Below are positions 9,910 to 21,700 of a stretch of DNA of 64,000 nucleotides, one piece after another. The notes beneath the pieces were generated by a model. The model did not search any database. It was not told where the DNA came from and saw only the letters and a program-made list of their open reading frames with translations. The translations under genes were made by a program, and so were the position numbers. Positions within the stretch are counted from its first letter, which is position 1; each line of letters opens with the position of its first letter. Where the stretch lies: NCBI RefSeq assembly GCF_036898095.1, contig NC_090745.1, forward strand, positions 83,936,178 through 84,000,177. Direction: 5' to 3'. The DNA is from Palaemon carinicauda (lineage: Eukaryota > Arthropoda > Malacostraca > Decapoda > Palaemonidae).

Positions 9910-11833
9910 TTGAGTATTTAATCTTTTTTGTGTATAATTTTTAGCTCCCATCTCACAGTTAAATTAGCATAATTTAGAAGTGTTTATCGGAGCATAGCCG
10001 TTCACCAGAGGCGCCATTTTAGACGCTGTCGTACGCCATAAATGCTTTATTTAGTCAGTAGTAAGACGTTCCCAGTATTTAGCTTTAATGAATTATAGCT
10101 ATTTAGGCAAATTATACTAGTGAAGATAAGATCATGCTCGTATATTTCCTCTTCTGTGTAATGTGTCGATCGCATACGACAGGGTCTCGGTGACGTAGAG
10201 TAGCCGAGATCCCGACTCGTGCTGGGCTAGCCTAATGCGTTTTAGTATACTTTCATACATTATTCCCGTTTACCATCTTGTATCGTTTTATCAATTCAGT
10301 CGGAGATAGTATATCTTCTAGAATTACTAATATAATTTGATACTCGTCTCTTTTAGAGATTTAAGGGTAAACCCTTCCTTCCCTCTGAGTGCCGCCATTA
10401 GGCGACAACCCTATCTTGGTCTTGCCATAGAGTAGTGTACTCCAACTTGACTAGGCTAGTGTTTCTGTCTTCCCTCTTTGTCGGTGAGTATCCCAGCTTT
10501 GAATTACGACAGTAACTCAGAGTATTCAGTCTTGTTGTCGGCAACTCTACTGACGGGGTACTAGTCATTCCCCTGCCGGTTCTCAGTTGCAGGCATAAGA
10601 AGCCCGGCTTCCCTAGCCCACAACCGAAAGTGGTAGTACAATTGCCGCCACCTTCTCCCTTGTGATCTAGAAGACATGTCTTATATCTGGCAAGGTCTTC
10701 GGCTGAGGAATCGTTATTAATCTGCCGCCCAAGAGGGCGCTGGTATAGAAACTATGTTTCTGTTTTTGTGACCGATAGTGGGAGGCAGACATGCCACCTT
10801 CTTTCGACACAAAATATAAGACCCTTTTCCCTGCCCCTTTCTGTCCTTTAGTGACGGCCTAGCCGTCACAACATCTTTGGCCGGTATTATACAATCTCCC
10901 AGCTTGCCGGGTGGATTGCGATGCCAGCCGGGCACCTACAAAGGCGGCTGGATTGCCACTTCAACCTACCCCCTAACGGAAGCATCCGGGGAAGGTTATG
11001 CCGGCCATGACAGCTGCCGCTGGGAGACCCTTATAACTTTGAGTATTCTTCAGTCCTCTCTTGGACTGCCATCCACAAACCCTGGAACCGGCAAAGCAGC
11101 TGGCAACAGATACTGTGGCTGGATGGAAGCTAGAATGATTACATTCCCCCCTTCCATTTGAATCCTCTTTTTGGAAGAAGGCAGCAGGGACAGTAATCCC
11201 TACAACCCTAGTTATTATACTAAACTATAATACGGTAGCCCTTCTCTCCATGCTTTCTCTCTAACTGTCGGCTATTGCCGTCAGGTACTAGCCTAGCCGG
11301 CAACAAGCCGGCAGAACTACAGTATATGATTATACAGTAGCCAGCATTTTGCAATGTAGTACATACTGCAGTTAGAAAACTATAGTATACAATATACAGT
11401 AGTATATTTTCCAACATATTCTGTGTGTCCTTTCACAGTCCATTGTTGAGACCGCAAAAATAATGTTGAAGTGAAGTATTCCTTCAATATCCTGATGTGC
11501 CATTGGTCATCAGAACATAATTTCTTTACCCTACAATATTAATATTCCATTGTGGAAGGGTTAGTGCTATTATACACTAACTATAGCTCTAGAATTTAGA
11601 GCTCTTCCACCCTAGATTTCCTTAATAAGGAAATTTTAAATATTAATATTGAGGGAGTTCACAGCAATTGCCTGGACAGGAGACACGGATATGTGTCTTT
11701 CCTATTTTCTTTCTAGCTTACTATCCTAAACTGTAATGATAATAGTAAGTGCTAAATTCATGCATGAATTTAATTCAATTTATCAGTGTGATAAATTACC
11801 CCATACTCATTTCACCTTTTTCTTTCTTTACAG
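9910..11833 (+). other. B1 long 5' leader or intron
   Basis: Non-coding stretch with no gene. It contains several GCCGG/CCGGC strings (10880-11310) and a TATACAGTAG-rich patch (11315-11400) also present in B2. It ends in a polypyrimidine run plus ACAG at 11815-11833, directly before the gag body. Confidence 0.6.
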
Positions 11834-13800
11834 GAAAAGGCCAAGGTGAAGTGTGAGGTGATCTTCTGTAACCACAAGAGTAGGGACTTTTGTGGTCACA
11901 GCATGTGCAGGTCTCATGCCACCTGCTCCATCGCAACTGAAACCCTGAGATATTGGGATCCCAAGGATTGCAACGTCTGCTCGGCCTTGATGACCAAGGG
12001 TTTCGGCGATCCCAAGACATCGGAGTCTAGGAATACTGCGAGGGAAACGCTTAGGAAGTGGGTGCGAGAGTTCCAAAAGAACTCTCCGAGACCACACCTA
12101 CCAAGCGAGTGGTTGAGAAGCCTGCTGTTCCCGAAGGCAACAGCTGATGCAGTCGTACCTCAGGCATGACCTGGACCTCCTTGCGTAAAACTTGCAATAG
12201 AGGCTGATATCAACGAGGCTTTACAAGGCATGGACATCCATCAGGAAAGGATGTCAGAAGTGTCCTCGGACACCGAAAGGGGTCTCCTTCAATAGGACCC
12301 TGAAGAAGAGGTGGCCCAACCACCTGGAGATGAAGAAGATTTTGAGTCGACAGAAGCGGAGGACCCTCTTCTGTCTGTGTCGGCATTTCAGCCTGTGCCG
12401 TCAACTTCTTCGGCTCCAACCCCTCAACTAGACTCGCTGGGCCAAGTGGTTGTGGCCCAGATCCAGCAACTAGTTGACTCTACGGAAAGAAAACGTAGAT
12501 ATGAGGAAGGAATTCCGGGAAGCAACCCGCGTAGTTACTTCTCCTGGGTCATACAAGCGACCTTAAGTGTCTGACCTGCCACCATGCTCCAAAACCAATC
12601 CCTGGAGGTATGCAGAGTTCATGCCCATGATGAATGGGAAACTACATTTCAGAGAAGATGGGGGCCATCCCCCTGGACGACATTCAATTTTGGCCAAACC
12701 TTTCCGCTTACCCGGAATGTTTCATCCGGCTGAAGAGTGAGCCGGCGTCTAAGGAAGAGACAGACCCCAAGGAAGTCATGGTTTTCGACCACGACAAGGC
12801 ACAGGCTCTCTTGACGAGTAGCCTGAAGAAAGCAGGAAATACCAACTCCAAAGATTCTGCGCTGAGCAAGAAGCACCCTACCTTTCTTGCTCCTTCATCC
12901 AGAGCTTTCCCCTTCTCAGCGAAAGCTCTCCACAGTGTGCTCAAGGCAGTGGATGCAGGCAAACCATGTCCTACACTAGAGGAGTGTAGGCCATTGTCTC
13001 TGACCTTGCCCACAGGCGAGAAGGATTGGAACGAGGTCCACCTAACCTTCTCAGTATCGAAGCTCGACGCGGACATCACAGGACAGCAGTTCAGTGAGAA
13101 CCTCCCGAAGCTGTCGGACTTTCTCCTGAGAAGAGAACAGGAGACTAAGGAGAGATTAGCCCCCTCTCTATCCCTCTAGAACTGCATGGAGATGTGTGCA
13201 GGCATTGCAAGCACCCCAGACATGTATACAGTCCTAACCAAGACGCACATGGCTGCCCTAGTTAAGGACTTGTACGGTTTTGTGAAGGCCAGGAGGGCCT
13301 GCAGAGAGTTTGTGTTTGCCAATGCAACGGTCAAACACAAACCCAGGAAGTTGATCACTTCCTGTATCTGGGGCAAGGACCTCTTCCCAAGGGAAGTAGT
13401 CCAAGAGGTAGTCGCCAAGGCCGCCACAGAGAATAGGAATCTTCTCCAAAAGTGGGGCATCTCTGCCAAGAGAAAATCTTCCCCTGATGCTGGTCCCCAA
13501 CCTAAGAGGAAGACGAAGAAGCCAAGACTGCCTTCTCGACCTGTGCAACATCCCACAGCACCATGACCACGGTGCCCCAAATGGTTGCTAAGCCACAGAC
13601 CACTTTCCAGGTGGTGCCTCAACAGCTGGTAGCCCAGTCACCAGCCTTTAACCCAGGTTTTGAAAGGCACACCACTACCTTTCACCCGAAAGGTAGAGGA
13701 TCTAGACGAGGCTCCTCAAGAAACCCCGCACGAGCTAGGGGAGGACGTGGTCAGGGTGGCAAACCCTCTGGACCATCCAAGCAATGCGATGCTCCAGGTA
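11834..13800 (+). pseudogene. B1 gag, multiply broken
   Basis: The N-terminal Cys/His domain is visible: KCEVIFC, FCGHSMCRSH, then WDPKDCNVC. An acidic linker follows, broken by stops and shifts between 12170 and 12630. The central domain (12634-13179) has the KSEPASKEETDPKE block and the LSKKHPTFLAPSS block. The next part (13186-13566) has ARRACREFVFANATVKH and IWGKDLFPREVV. The basic tail with RGSRRGSSR and ARGGRGQGGK is in a further frame (to about 13800). At least three stops or frameshifts compared with the A2 gag. Assembles the element's particle by analogy with other Gags. Confidence 0.85.
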
Positions 13801-15420
13801 GGAGGAAAACTCCTCCACTTTCAGGATCGTTGGACCTTCAATCCATGGGCCCACAGCCTAATCAAGAATGGACTAGGATAGAAATGGAACAGATCTCCAC
13901 CTTCATTTCCTTAATTCTTCCAACACTCCACCCCCTTACTGGAAGAATATACCTTAGAACTCTTGAACAAAAAGGTTATAAGGAAAGCAAAGTCCATCAA
14001 ATTCCAGGGAAGGCTGTTTTGTGTTCCCAAGAAGGACTCAGACAAACTCAGAGTCATTCTAGACTTGTCTCCACTCAACAAGTTCATCGAGAACAACAAG
14101 TTCCGGATGCTAACCCTACAACACATAAGGACCCTGTTACCGAAAGGGGCGTACACAGTCTCAATAGACCTGGCAGATGCTTACTGGCACCTTCCAGTCA
14201 GTCGGCCCCTCTCCTCCTACCTAGGATTCAAGCTACAGAAGACAAAGCCATGCCCTTTGGACTAAACATAGCCCCAAGGATCTTCACGAAACTTGCGGAT
14301 GCAGTCGTACAACAATTACATTTAGAAGGCGTTCAGGTAGCTGCATACCTGGACGACTGGCTGGTGTGGGCAGCATTCAAGACTGCTTGTCTGCAGGCAG
14401 CCACAAAAGTGATCCAGTTCCTGGAACATCTGGGATTTAAGATCAACTACAAGAAGTCTCGCCTCTCTCCAGCTCAATTTTCAATGGTTGGGAATCCACT
14501 GGAACTTGCAGTCACACCGCCTCTCCATTCCATCAAAGAGAGAGATCGTGGGTTCTATCAAGAGACTACTGAAATCCAACAGGATCTCAAGATGCCAACA
14601 GGAAAGAGCACTGGGCTCTCACCAGTTTGCAGCACTAACAGACCAAGTGCTAAGAGCACAGCTGAAAGATGCGTTAAGAGCACAGCTGAAAGATGCGTCA
14701 GGAGTCTGGAGAAGATACGCATCAAACGTTCTAAGAGATCTACAGAGACCGACACCGACCTTACTACGATCGCTTCTGAGGCCGTGGTCGAAGGTCAAGA
14801 GCCTAGCAAGGACTATTTTCTTACAACCATCTCAACCATCAGTAGTCATCCACACGGATGCCTCGACGGGAGGATAGGGAGGTCATTCCCATCAAAGGAA
14901 AGCTCAAGGAACCTGGTCATCCCTGTTCAAGACCTTTCACATCAACATTTTAAGAGGCCATGGCAGTCCTCCTGACGTTGAAGAAGCTATCCCCTCACAG
15001 ATCAGCCCACATCAAGCTGGTCTTGGACAGCGAAGTGATAGTGAGATGTCTGAACCGACAAGGTTCGAGATCGCTCTACATCAACCACGTGATGTTGGCC
15101 ATCTTTCGCTTGGCAAGAAAGAAAAGATGGCACTCATCAACAGTTCACCTACAAGGGTTCCACAATGTCACGGCGGACACTCTATCCAGGCGAAAGCCGA
15201 TAGAGTCAGAATGGTCCCTAGATGCAGACCCATTCTCCTTCATCTTGGAAAAAGTCCCAGAACTGCAGATCGACTTCTTCGTAACGAGCGACAACAAGAA
15301 ACTACCTCGATACGTAGCCCCATACGAGGACCCTCGGGCAGAAGCGACGGATGCCATGTCCCTCGATTGGAACAGATGGACTCACATCTAGCTGAGATCC
15401 TTCTAGGGGACAGCAGCAGT
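13780..15420 (+). pseudogene. B1 reverse transcriptase, RNase H and methyltransferase-like region
   Basis: RT blocks in order: GRLFCVPKKDSDKLRVI, VSIDLADAYWHL (13963-14265), FGLNIAPRIFTKL and AAYLDDWLVW in a second frame, then LQSHRLSIP back in the first frame (14488 on). RNase H shows VIHTDAS before a break near 14870 and NVTADTLSR after it (14960-15391). The methyltransferase-like part starts LQIDFFVTSDN and ends early at a stop after WNRWTHI. A 24-bp tandem duplication (14648-14695) repeats LRAQLKDA. Dead. Confidence 0.88.
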
Positions 15421-15519
15421 GGTGGCCCCTAAGTGGCCCAAGAGCAATTAGTTCCCTCTGGTGATAGAACTGAAGCCGAGGCCGTTTCCTCTACCGAACC
15501 CAGTTCTATCCCAACTGGT

Positions 15520-16503
15520 TCAGAAGTCGACTGTCTTCGCTTCATCACTGAGAACCCAAAACCTTCATCTCAAGATTTTCTCGCTTTAGCAGTCAAGAAA
15601 AGATTTGAGATCTCGAAAGACAGTATCGACTTTATAGAAGAATACAAGTCAAAATCATCCAGAAGACAATATGGGTCTCTTTTGTTAAAGCAAAAAAGCC
15701 AACGGAAATCTTGATAGACTTCTGCCTGTCCTTCTTCATCCACCTTTACGAAGAAGGATTGACTTCCACCACGATAACTACGTGTAAATCAGCTTTGACT
15801 AGACCTCTTCTATACGCCTTCCCTGTCGAACGAAATCTTCAACAAGATTCCGAAGGCTTGCGCTAGACTTACACCAGCAGCCCCTCCGAAGCCCATTTCA
15901 TGGTCTTTGGACAAAGTCTTGCACTATGCTTCGAACTTTAACAACGAAGATTGCTCCCTAAAGGATCTAACACAAAAAGTGATATTTCTGTTTGCTATAG
16001 CCTCCGGGGCTAGAGTTAGTGAAATAGTAGCCCTATCAAGAGACGAGGACCATATTCAGTTCACAGAAGAAGGAGAACTGAATCTTTTTCCCGATCCTAC
16101 CTTTCTCACCAAAGATGGGGTCCTTGGAAAATCTGCCCTCTGAAGGAAGATGTCTCTCTATGTCCAGTAGAATGTCTAAAGGTCTATCTTCGAAGAACTT
16201 CAGACTTCAAGGGAGGACGGCTCTTCATAGGCGAAACCTCAGGATCAAACTTATCCCTGAAACCACTGAGGGCGAATATCACCTATTTCATTAGCAGAGC
16301 GGATCCTGACAGTACACCCGCAGGCCATGATCCGAGAAAAATTGCTTCCTCGCTAAACTTTTTTCAGTATATGGACTTTGATAGACTCCACTCATACACA
16401 GGTTGGAAATCCTCTAGAGTCTTTTACAAACATTAAGCGAAGCAAGTGCATGAGATAACGCACTATGTGGTGGCGGCAGGTAGTGTTATAAAACCTGTTG
16501 TCT
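15520..16503 (+). pseudogene. B1 tyrosine recombinase with nonsense at the catalytic Tyr
   Basis: N-terminal part SEVDCLRFITEN to EEYKSKSSRRQYG. The catalytic part keeps the first Arg (GARVSEIVALSRDE, around 16010) and the His-x-x-Arg motif (PAGHDPRKIASS). At the conserved KHYAKQ block the Tyr codon is TAA (16434-16436), so the nucleophile is replaced by a stop. Further frame breaks near 15690 and 16140. Family A and B2 homologues have Tyr here. Confidence 0.88.
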
Positions 16504-16614
16504 AGTGCTGCGATGAACAGTGAACTGTTTGGGACTTTACAGTTATGGGTGAAAAGGTGTTAACACCTTTAAGTGTAATATGATATTTTCATAATAAAAT
16601 AAATTTTTGAACAT

Positions 16615-16767
16615 ACTTACCTGGTAGTTTTATATAAAGCTTAGTCCCTGATGTCACGGCAGAAATTTCAAAACTCGCGGCAATCTCCGATTGGGTAGCC
16701 AGGTGTACCACCAGTGCGCCCTCTACCCAGGTACCTGGAACCATTCCAGTCATTCCTCAGATCTTCC
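16615..16767 (-). repeat. C1 right inverted terminal repeat
   Basis: ACTTACCTGGTAGTT through CAGATCTTCC; inverted copy at 25281-25436. The outer 34 bp (16581-16614) form the right-specific terminus. Confidence 0.85.
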
Positions 16768-16808
16768 ATGCCCTTAGGTCTCTAGAGGGGAGGAGGGTGG
16801 GAATTAAA

Positions 16809-16833
16809 TTATATATAACTACCAGGTAAGTAT
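16809..16833 (-). repeat. C1 ICR, first half (before LINE)
   Basis: TATATATAACTACCAGGTAAG-type sequence that continues at 19450 after removal of the inserted LINE. Together the halves spell the reverse complement of the C1 right and left termini joined. Confidence 0.75.
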
Positions 16834-19449
16834 GTTGGGCGTTTGTCAGTGCGTATGGGCCAGGTAGTGAGAAAAGTGAAGAGTGGAATGAGTTCTGGAA
16901 TGAATTAACTAGGTGTGTAGAAGGACTGGGTAGAAGGAATTATGTAGTTGTCATGAAGATTGAAAGACGTGCACGTGTTTAGGGGTATGGCTAACGGTAT
17001 GTCTGATCATTTTTTGGTGGAAGGAAAATTAGTTGTAGCAAAAGAGTGGGGGAATAGAGTAGGTGGATGTAAAAGGGAGCTAGTGAGGGTTGAAGAGCTA
17101 ATAAAACGGGGGTAAAAAGTAAATATCAGGAAAGGTTGAAAATGACATATGACGAGGTGAGAGTAAGAGAAACTGGTAATTTAGAGGAGTGGAAGTTAGT
17201 AAAAGGAAATTTTGTTGGGATTGCAAGTGATGTATGTGGCAAGAAGGTTGTTGGAGGCAGCATGAGGAAGGGCAGTGAATGGTGGAATGAAGGAGTGAAG
17301 GTAAAAGTGGAAGAGAAAAAGAGGGCTTTTGAAGAATGGCTGCAGAGTAATAGTATAGAGAAGTATGAAAAATATAGAGAGAAAAATGTGGAAGTAAAGC
17401 GCAAGGTACGTGAGGCAAAGAGGGCAGCTGACCTGAGGTGGGGTCAGGGATTGGGTCAGTCATATGAAGAGAATAAGAAGAAGTTTTGGAAAGAAGTGAA
17501 GAGAGTAAGGAAGGCTGGCGCAAAAATTGAAGAGACAGTGAAAGATAGAAATGGAAGGTTGTTAAAAGGAGAGGAGGCAAGGAAAAGGTGGGCGGAATAT
17601 TTTGAAAGTTTGCTGAATGTTGAGGATAATAGGGAGGCAGATATAATTGCTGTTCCAGGTGTTGAGGTGCCAGTGATGGGAGATGAGAATGAGAGAGAGA
17701 GATTACAATAGAGGAAGTGAGGAGAGCACTAGATGAAACGAGAGTAGGAAAAGCATCTGGTATGGATGGTGTGAAAGCTGAGATGTTGAAGGAAGGGGGT
17801 GTGACTGTACTTGAATGGTTGGTGAGATTGTTTAATATGTGTTTTGTGTTTTCAATGGTACCAGTAGATTGGGTTTGTGCATGTATTGTACCACTATATA
17901 AGGGTAAGGGAGATGTGCATGAGTGTTGTAATTCAAGAGGTATTAGTTTGTTGAGTGTAGTTGGAAAAGTGTATGGTAGAGTAATGATTAATAGGATTAA
18001 GGATAAAACAGAGAATGCAATCTTGGAAGTACAGGGTGGTTTTAGAAGAGGTAGGGGTTGTATGAATCAGATTTTTACAGTTAGGCAGATATGCGAGACA
18101 TATTTAGCAAAAGGCAAGGAGGTGTATATTGCGTTTTATGGATCTGGAGAAAGCATATGATAGAGTTGATAGGGAAGCAATGTGGAATGTGATGAGGTTA
18201 TATGGAGTTGGTGGAAGGTTGTTGCAAGCAGTGAAAAGTTTCTACAAAGGTAGTAAAGCATGTGTTAGAATAGGAAATGAAGTGAGTGATTGGTTTCCGG
18301 TGAGAGTGGGGCTGAGACAGGGATGTGTGATGTCGCCGTGGTTGTTTAACTTGTATGTTGATGGAGTGGTGAGAGGTGAATGCTCGAGTGCTTGGACGAG
18401 GATTAAAATTGGTAGGCGAGAATGACCATGAATGGGAGGTAAATCAGTTGTTGTTTGCGGATGATACTGTACTGGTAGCAGACACAGAAGAGAAGCTTGA
18501 CCGACTAGTGACAGAATTTGGAAGGGTGTGTGAGAGAAGGAAGTTGAGAGTTAATGTGGGTAGGAGTAAGGTTATGAGATGTACGAGAAGGGAAGGTGGT
18601 GCAAGGTTGAATGTCATGTTGAATGGAGAGTTACTTGAGGAGGTGGTTCAGTTTAAGTACTTGGGGTCTGTTGTTGCAGCAAATGGTGGAGTGGAAGCAG
18701 ATGTACGTCAGAGAGTGAATGAAGGTTGCAAAGTGTTGGGGGGCAGTTAAGGGAGTAGTAAAAAATAGAGGGTTGGGCATGAATGTAAAGAGAGTTCTAT
18801 ATGAGAAAGTGATTGTACCAACTGTGATGTATGGATCGGAGTTGTGGGGAATGAAAGTGATGGAGAGACAGAAATTGAATGTGTTTGAGATGAAGTGTCT
18901 AAGGAGTATGGCTGGTGTATCTCGAGTAGATAGGGTTAGGAACGAAGTGGTGAGGGAGAGAACGGGTGTAAGAAATGAGTTAGCGGCTAGAGTGGATATG
19001 AATGTGTTGAGGTGGTTTGGCCATGTTGAGAGAATGGAAAATGGTTGTCTGCTAAAGAAGGTGATGAATGCAAGAGTTGATGGGAGAAGTACAAAAGGAA
19101 GGCCAAGGTTTGGGTGGATGGATGGTGTGAAGAAAGCTCTGGGTGATGGGAGGATAGATGTGAGAGAGGCAAGAGAGCGTGCTAGAAATAGGAATGAATG
19201 GCGTAGTAGGCCCTGCTGCTTCCTCCGGTGCCTTAGATGACCGAGGAGGTAGCAGCAGTAGGGGATTCAGCATTATGAAGCTTCATCTGTGGTGGATAAT
19301 GTGGGAGGTTGGGCTGTGGCACCCTAGCAGTACCAGCTGAACTCGGTTGAGTCCCTGGTTAGGCTGAAGGAACGTAGAGAGTAGAGGTCCCCTTTTTGTT
19401 GATGTCGGCTACCCCCCAAAATTGGGGGAAGTGCCTTTGGTATATGTAT
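16834..19449 (+). mobile_element. 5'-truncated non-LTR retrotransposon (LINE) in the C1 ICR
   Basis: Flanked by an 8-bp direct repeat GTAAGTAT (16826-16833 and 19450-19457), a target-site duplication. The 5' end begins inside an endonuclease domain: GMSDHFLVEGK with the SDH motif at 17002-17010. RT follows. The 3' UTR (19241-19449) ends in a short TATATGTATG tail rather than poly(A). The endonuclease type and the C-terminal RWFGHVERM block suggest an RTE-like or related clade; clade uncertain. Confidence 0.88.
17000..19240 (+). pseudogene. LINE reverse transcriptase (endonuclease C-terminus to RT end), five frame breaks
   Basis: Target-primed reverse transcription enzyme. After the endonuclease remnant come a basic coiled linker (17136-17711), then RT blocks GKASGMDGVKAEML, CNSRGISLLSVVGK, GGFRRGRGC, MDLEKAYDRVDREAMW, GLRQGCVMSPWLFNLYVDG and the catalytic LFADDTVLVAD (18451-18480). 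The C-terminal domain reads LRWFGHVERM and KGRPRFGWMDGV. Stops or single-base shifts near 17712, 18130, 18380 and 18735 break it. It is internally degenerate despite a visible target duplication. Confidence 0.9.
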
Positions 19450-19540
19450 GTAAGTATCTTAAAGAATTTATTTTATTATGAAAATATCATTTTTAAACAT
19501 CTGACTTACCTGGTAGTTATATATATAGCTGATTGACACC
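19450..19540 (-). repeat. C1 ICR, second half (after LINE)
   Basis: Contains ATTATGAAAATATCA (complement of the right terminus) joined to TTTTTAAACATCTGACTTACC (complement of the left terminus). Confidence 0.8.
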
Positions 19541-19886
19541 TTTGGTGGAGGGTTAGAGACAGCCAACATTGTTGGAATTTACTTAAGAGTTAATAAACAA
19601 GCTTAAGGGTTCGTACCTGATAAGGAAGCCGACTTCAATGAATTCCTGCCTCATTATGTCCACTTTCCTTACGAGATCCAGCGATCCACCCAGGGGGCTG
19701 AAGACCTCTAGGAGCTGTCAAACCAGTGTAAAACCTCTATGTGACAGGACTTCCTCCAATACCCTTGTTCTGGGTGCTCCCAAGGAACAAACTGACCACC
19801 TGACTAAAATCAATGGAAGACTGCGTCCAATCTCCACAAACAACCATAAAAATACAATAGTTCCAAGAGAAGAAAAGGGTATTAAG
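19541..19886 (-). other. C1 3' untranslated region
   Basis: Non-coding stretch between the ICR and the YR end. It aligns loosely with C2 26479-26897 (TGATTGACACC, CCACCCAGGGGGCTG). Confidence 0.6.
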
Positions 19887-20830
19887 TTACAGGAATGTAG
19901 TGGTAGATCCTTCCCCCACAACTACACTCGCTGCTACGAATGGTCCCAGGGTGTAGCAGTCCTCATAAAGAGTCTGGACACGTTTCAAATAGTGTGAGGC
20001 AAACACAGATTTACTCCTCCAGAAGGTTGTGTCCATAATGCTTTGCAAAGACCTATTCTGCTTGAAGGCTACAGAAGTTGCCACAGCTGTAACTTCATGT
20101 GCCTTGACCTTCAAAAGCTTGAGGTCTGCCTCACTACAATGTGAATGAGTCTCCCTTATTAAGAGCCTGATGAAGAAGGATAGTGCATTCTTAGACATCT
20201 GTAACGAAGACTTCTTGACCGAGCACCAAAGTGCTTCTGACTTGCCCCATAACTCTTTCGTTCTTTCCAGGTAGAACTTCAGGGCTCTTACTGGATACAG
20301 GACGTTCTCCAATTCCTCTCCAACCACATCCGAAAGGTTCGGAATCTCAAAAGCCTTGGGCCAGGGTTGAGAAGGGCGTTGTTTTTAGCAAGAAAGCCTA
20401 GGTGTAAGGAGCAGATAGCCTTGTTATTTCTAAAGCCTACGTTCTTGTTGAAGGCATGAATCTCACCGACCCTTTTTGCTGTCGCCAGACTGACCAAAAA
20501 GAGAGTCTTCATGGTGAGGTCCTAAAACGAAGCTGAATGCAAGGGCTCAAACCTGTCACTCATTAGGAACTTCAGGACTATATCCAGATTCCAAGCTGGC
20601 GATTCCTGATGTCGTTCCTTAGTCGTTTCAAAGGATTTGAGAAGATCCTGGAGGTCTTTATTATTGGAAAGGTCCAAATTCCTATGCCTGAAGACGGCCG
20701 CTAACATGCTCCTCTATTCCTTGATGGTTGAAGTTGAAAACCTACGTTCCCTTCTAAGGTATGACAGGAAGTCAGCCATCTGAGTCACAGAGGTACTTGC
20801 AATCGGCCTAGCTGCCTCCTTCGAAAAACC
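19887..20830 (-). pseudogene. C1 tyrosine recombinase, catalytic Arg lost
   Basis: The N-terminal half (20707-20522) has FRHRNLDLSNNKDLQDLL and AWNLDIVLKFL. The first catalytic Arg lies in LATAKRVGEIHAF. In the His-x-x-Arg motif the protein reads AHEVTAVATS: the Arg position is Thr (codon 20090-20088), while C2 has HEVR. The nucleophile block ASHYLKRV is intact. A stop near 20523 and a frameshift near 20330 also break the gene. Confidence 0.88.
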
Positions 20831-20867
20831 TCTAGCTCTTTTGAGTTTTTCGATAGTCTGAAGGCAG

Positions 20868-21700
20868 TTAGATGTAGAGCTTGGAGGTTTTGATGATACC
20901 TTTCCAAGTGGGTTGTTTGAGTAGATCTACTCTTAATGGGAGGCTTCTCGAGGTGTCTACCATCCATTCCAGTACCTCTGTGAACCACTCTCTTGTGGGC
21001 CAAAAGGGGGCCACTAGAATCAATCTGGTTCCCTCGTGTGACACAAATTTTTGCATTACTTTGTGCATAATCTTGAACGGAGGCAATGCGTACACGTCTA
21101 GGTGGGACCCGTCTGAGAGGAAAGCGTCGATGTGGACTGCTTCGAGATCTGGCACTGGGGAGCAGTATGTCTCCAATCTCTTCGTCTTCGAGGTTGCGAA
21201 CAGGTCTATACAAGGACGACCCCAAATCTGCCACAGGTTCTTGCAGACCTCCAGATGAAGTGTCCATCCTGTGGACAAAACTTGACCTCTCCTGCTGAGA
21301 CTGTCTGCCATCACGTTCCTTTCCCCTTGAATAAACCTTGTAACAAGGGTTACATTCTTCTCTTTTACCCAGTAAGGAAGTTCTCTGGCAGTCTCGTAAA
21401 GGGACCTCGAGTGGGTTCCGCCTTGTTTGGCCATGTAGGTCAACGCTGTAGTGTTGTCGGCGTTGACCTGTACCACTCTGTTCAAGACTGATCCTTCAAA
21501 GCCTTTGAGAGCCAACAGGACTGCCAATAGCTTCTTCTGGTTTATGTGGAGGATCTCCTGATCTTTTGTCCAGGAACCCGAGATCTCCAACTTGCCCAGT
21601 GTTGCTCCCCACCCCGAGTCCGAGGCGTCGGAACACAACACAAGGTCTGGGTTCCTCTGTTCCAGAGAAAGACCTTCTTGAAGTTTGACTGGGTCATTCC
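20868..21700 (-). pseudogene. C1 RNase H and methyltransferase-like region
   Basis: RNase H blocks LCSDASDSGWG, VNADNTTALTYMAKQGG and RNVMADSLSRRG. The methyltransferase-like segment reads IDLFATSKTKR, VYALPPFKIMH and LILVAPFWPTREWF. The open frame runs to 20868 and is the best-preserved part of C1. Confidence 0.88.

Larger units (their letters stand above)
9796..16580 (+). mobile_element. DIRS-like B1, main segment (family B, old, left end lost)
   Basis: Plus-strand element with a leader exon, a 1.9-kb leader, gag, RT-RNase H-MT and YR. It continues at 25447-26140 and 50995-51322 after interruption by C1 and C2. Compared with B2 it lacks the left ITR of about 350 bp: B1 homology starts abruptly at 9796 where D2 ends, so one deletion probably removed both. 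It carries many frameshifts, more than A1 or B2, and is the oldest family A/B copy in the window. Confidence 0.85.
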
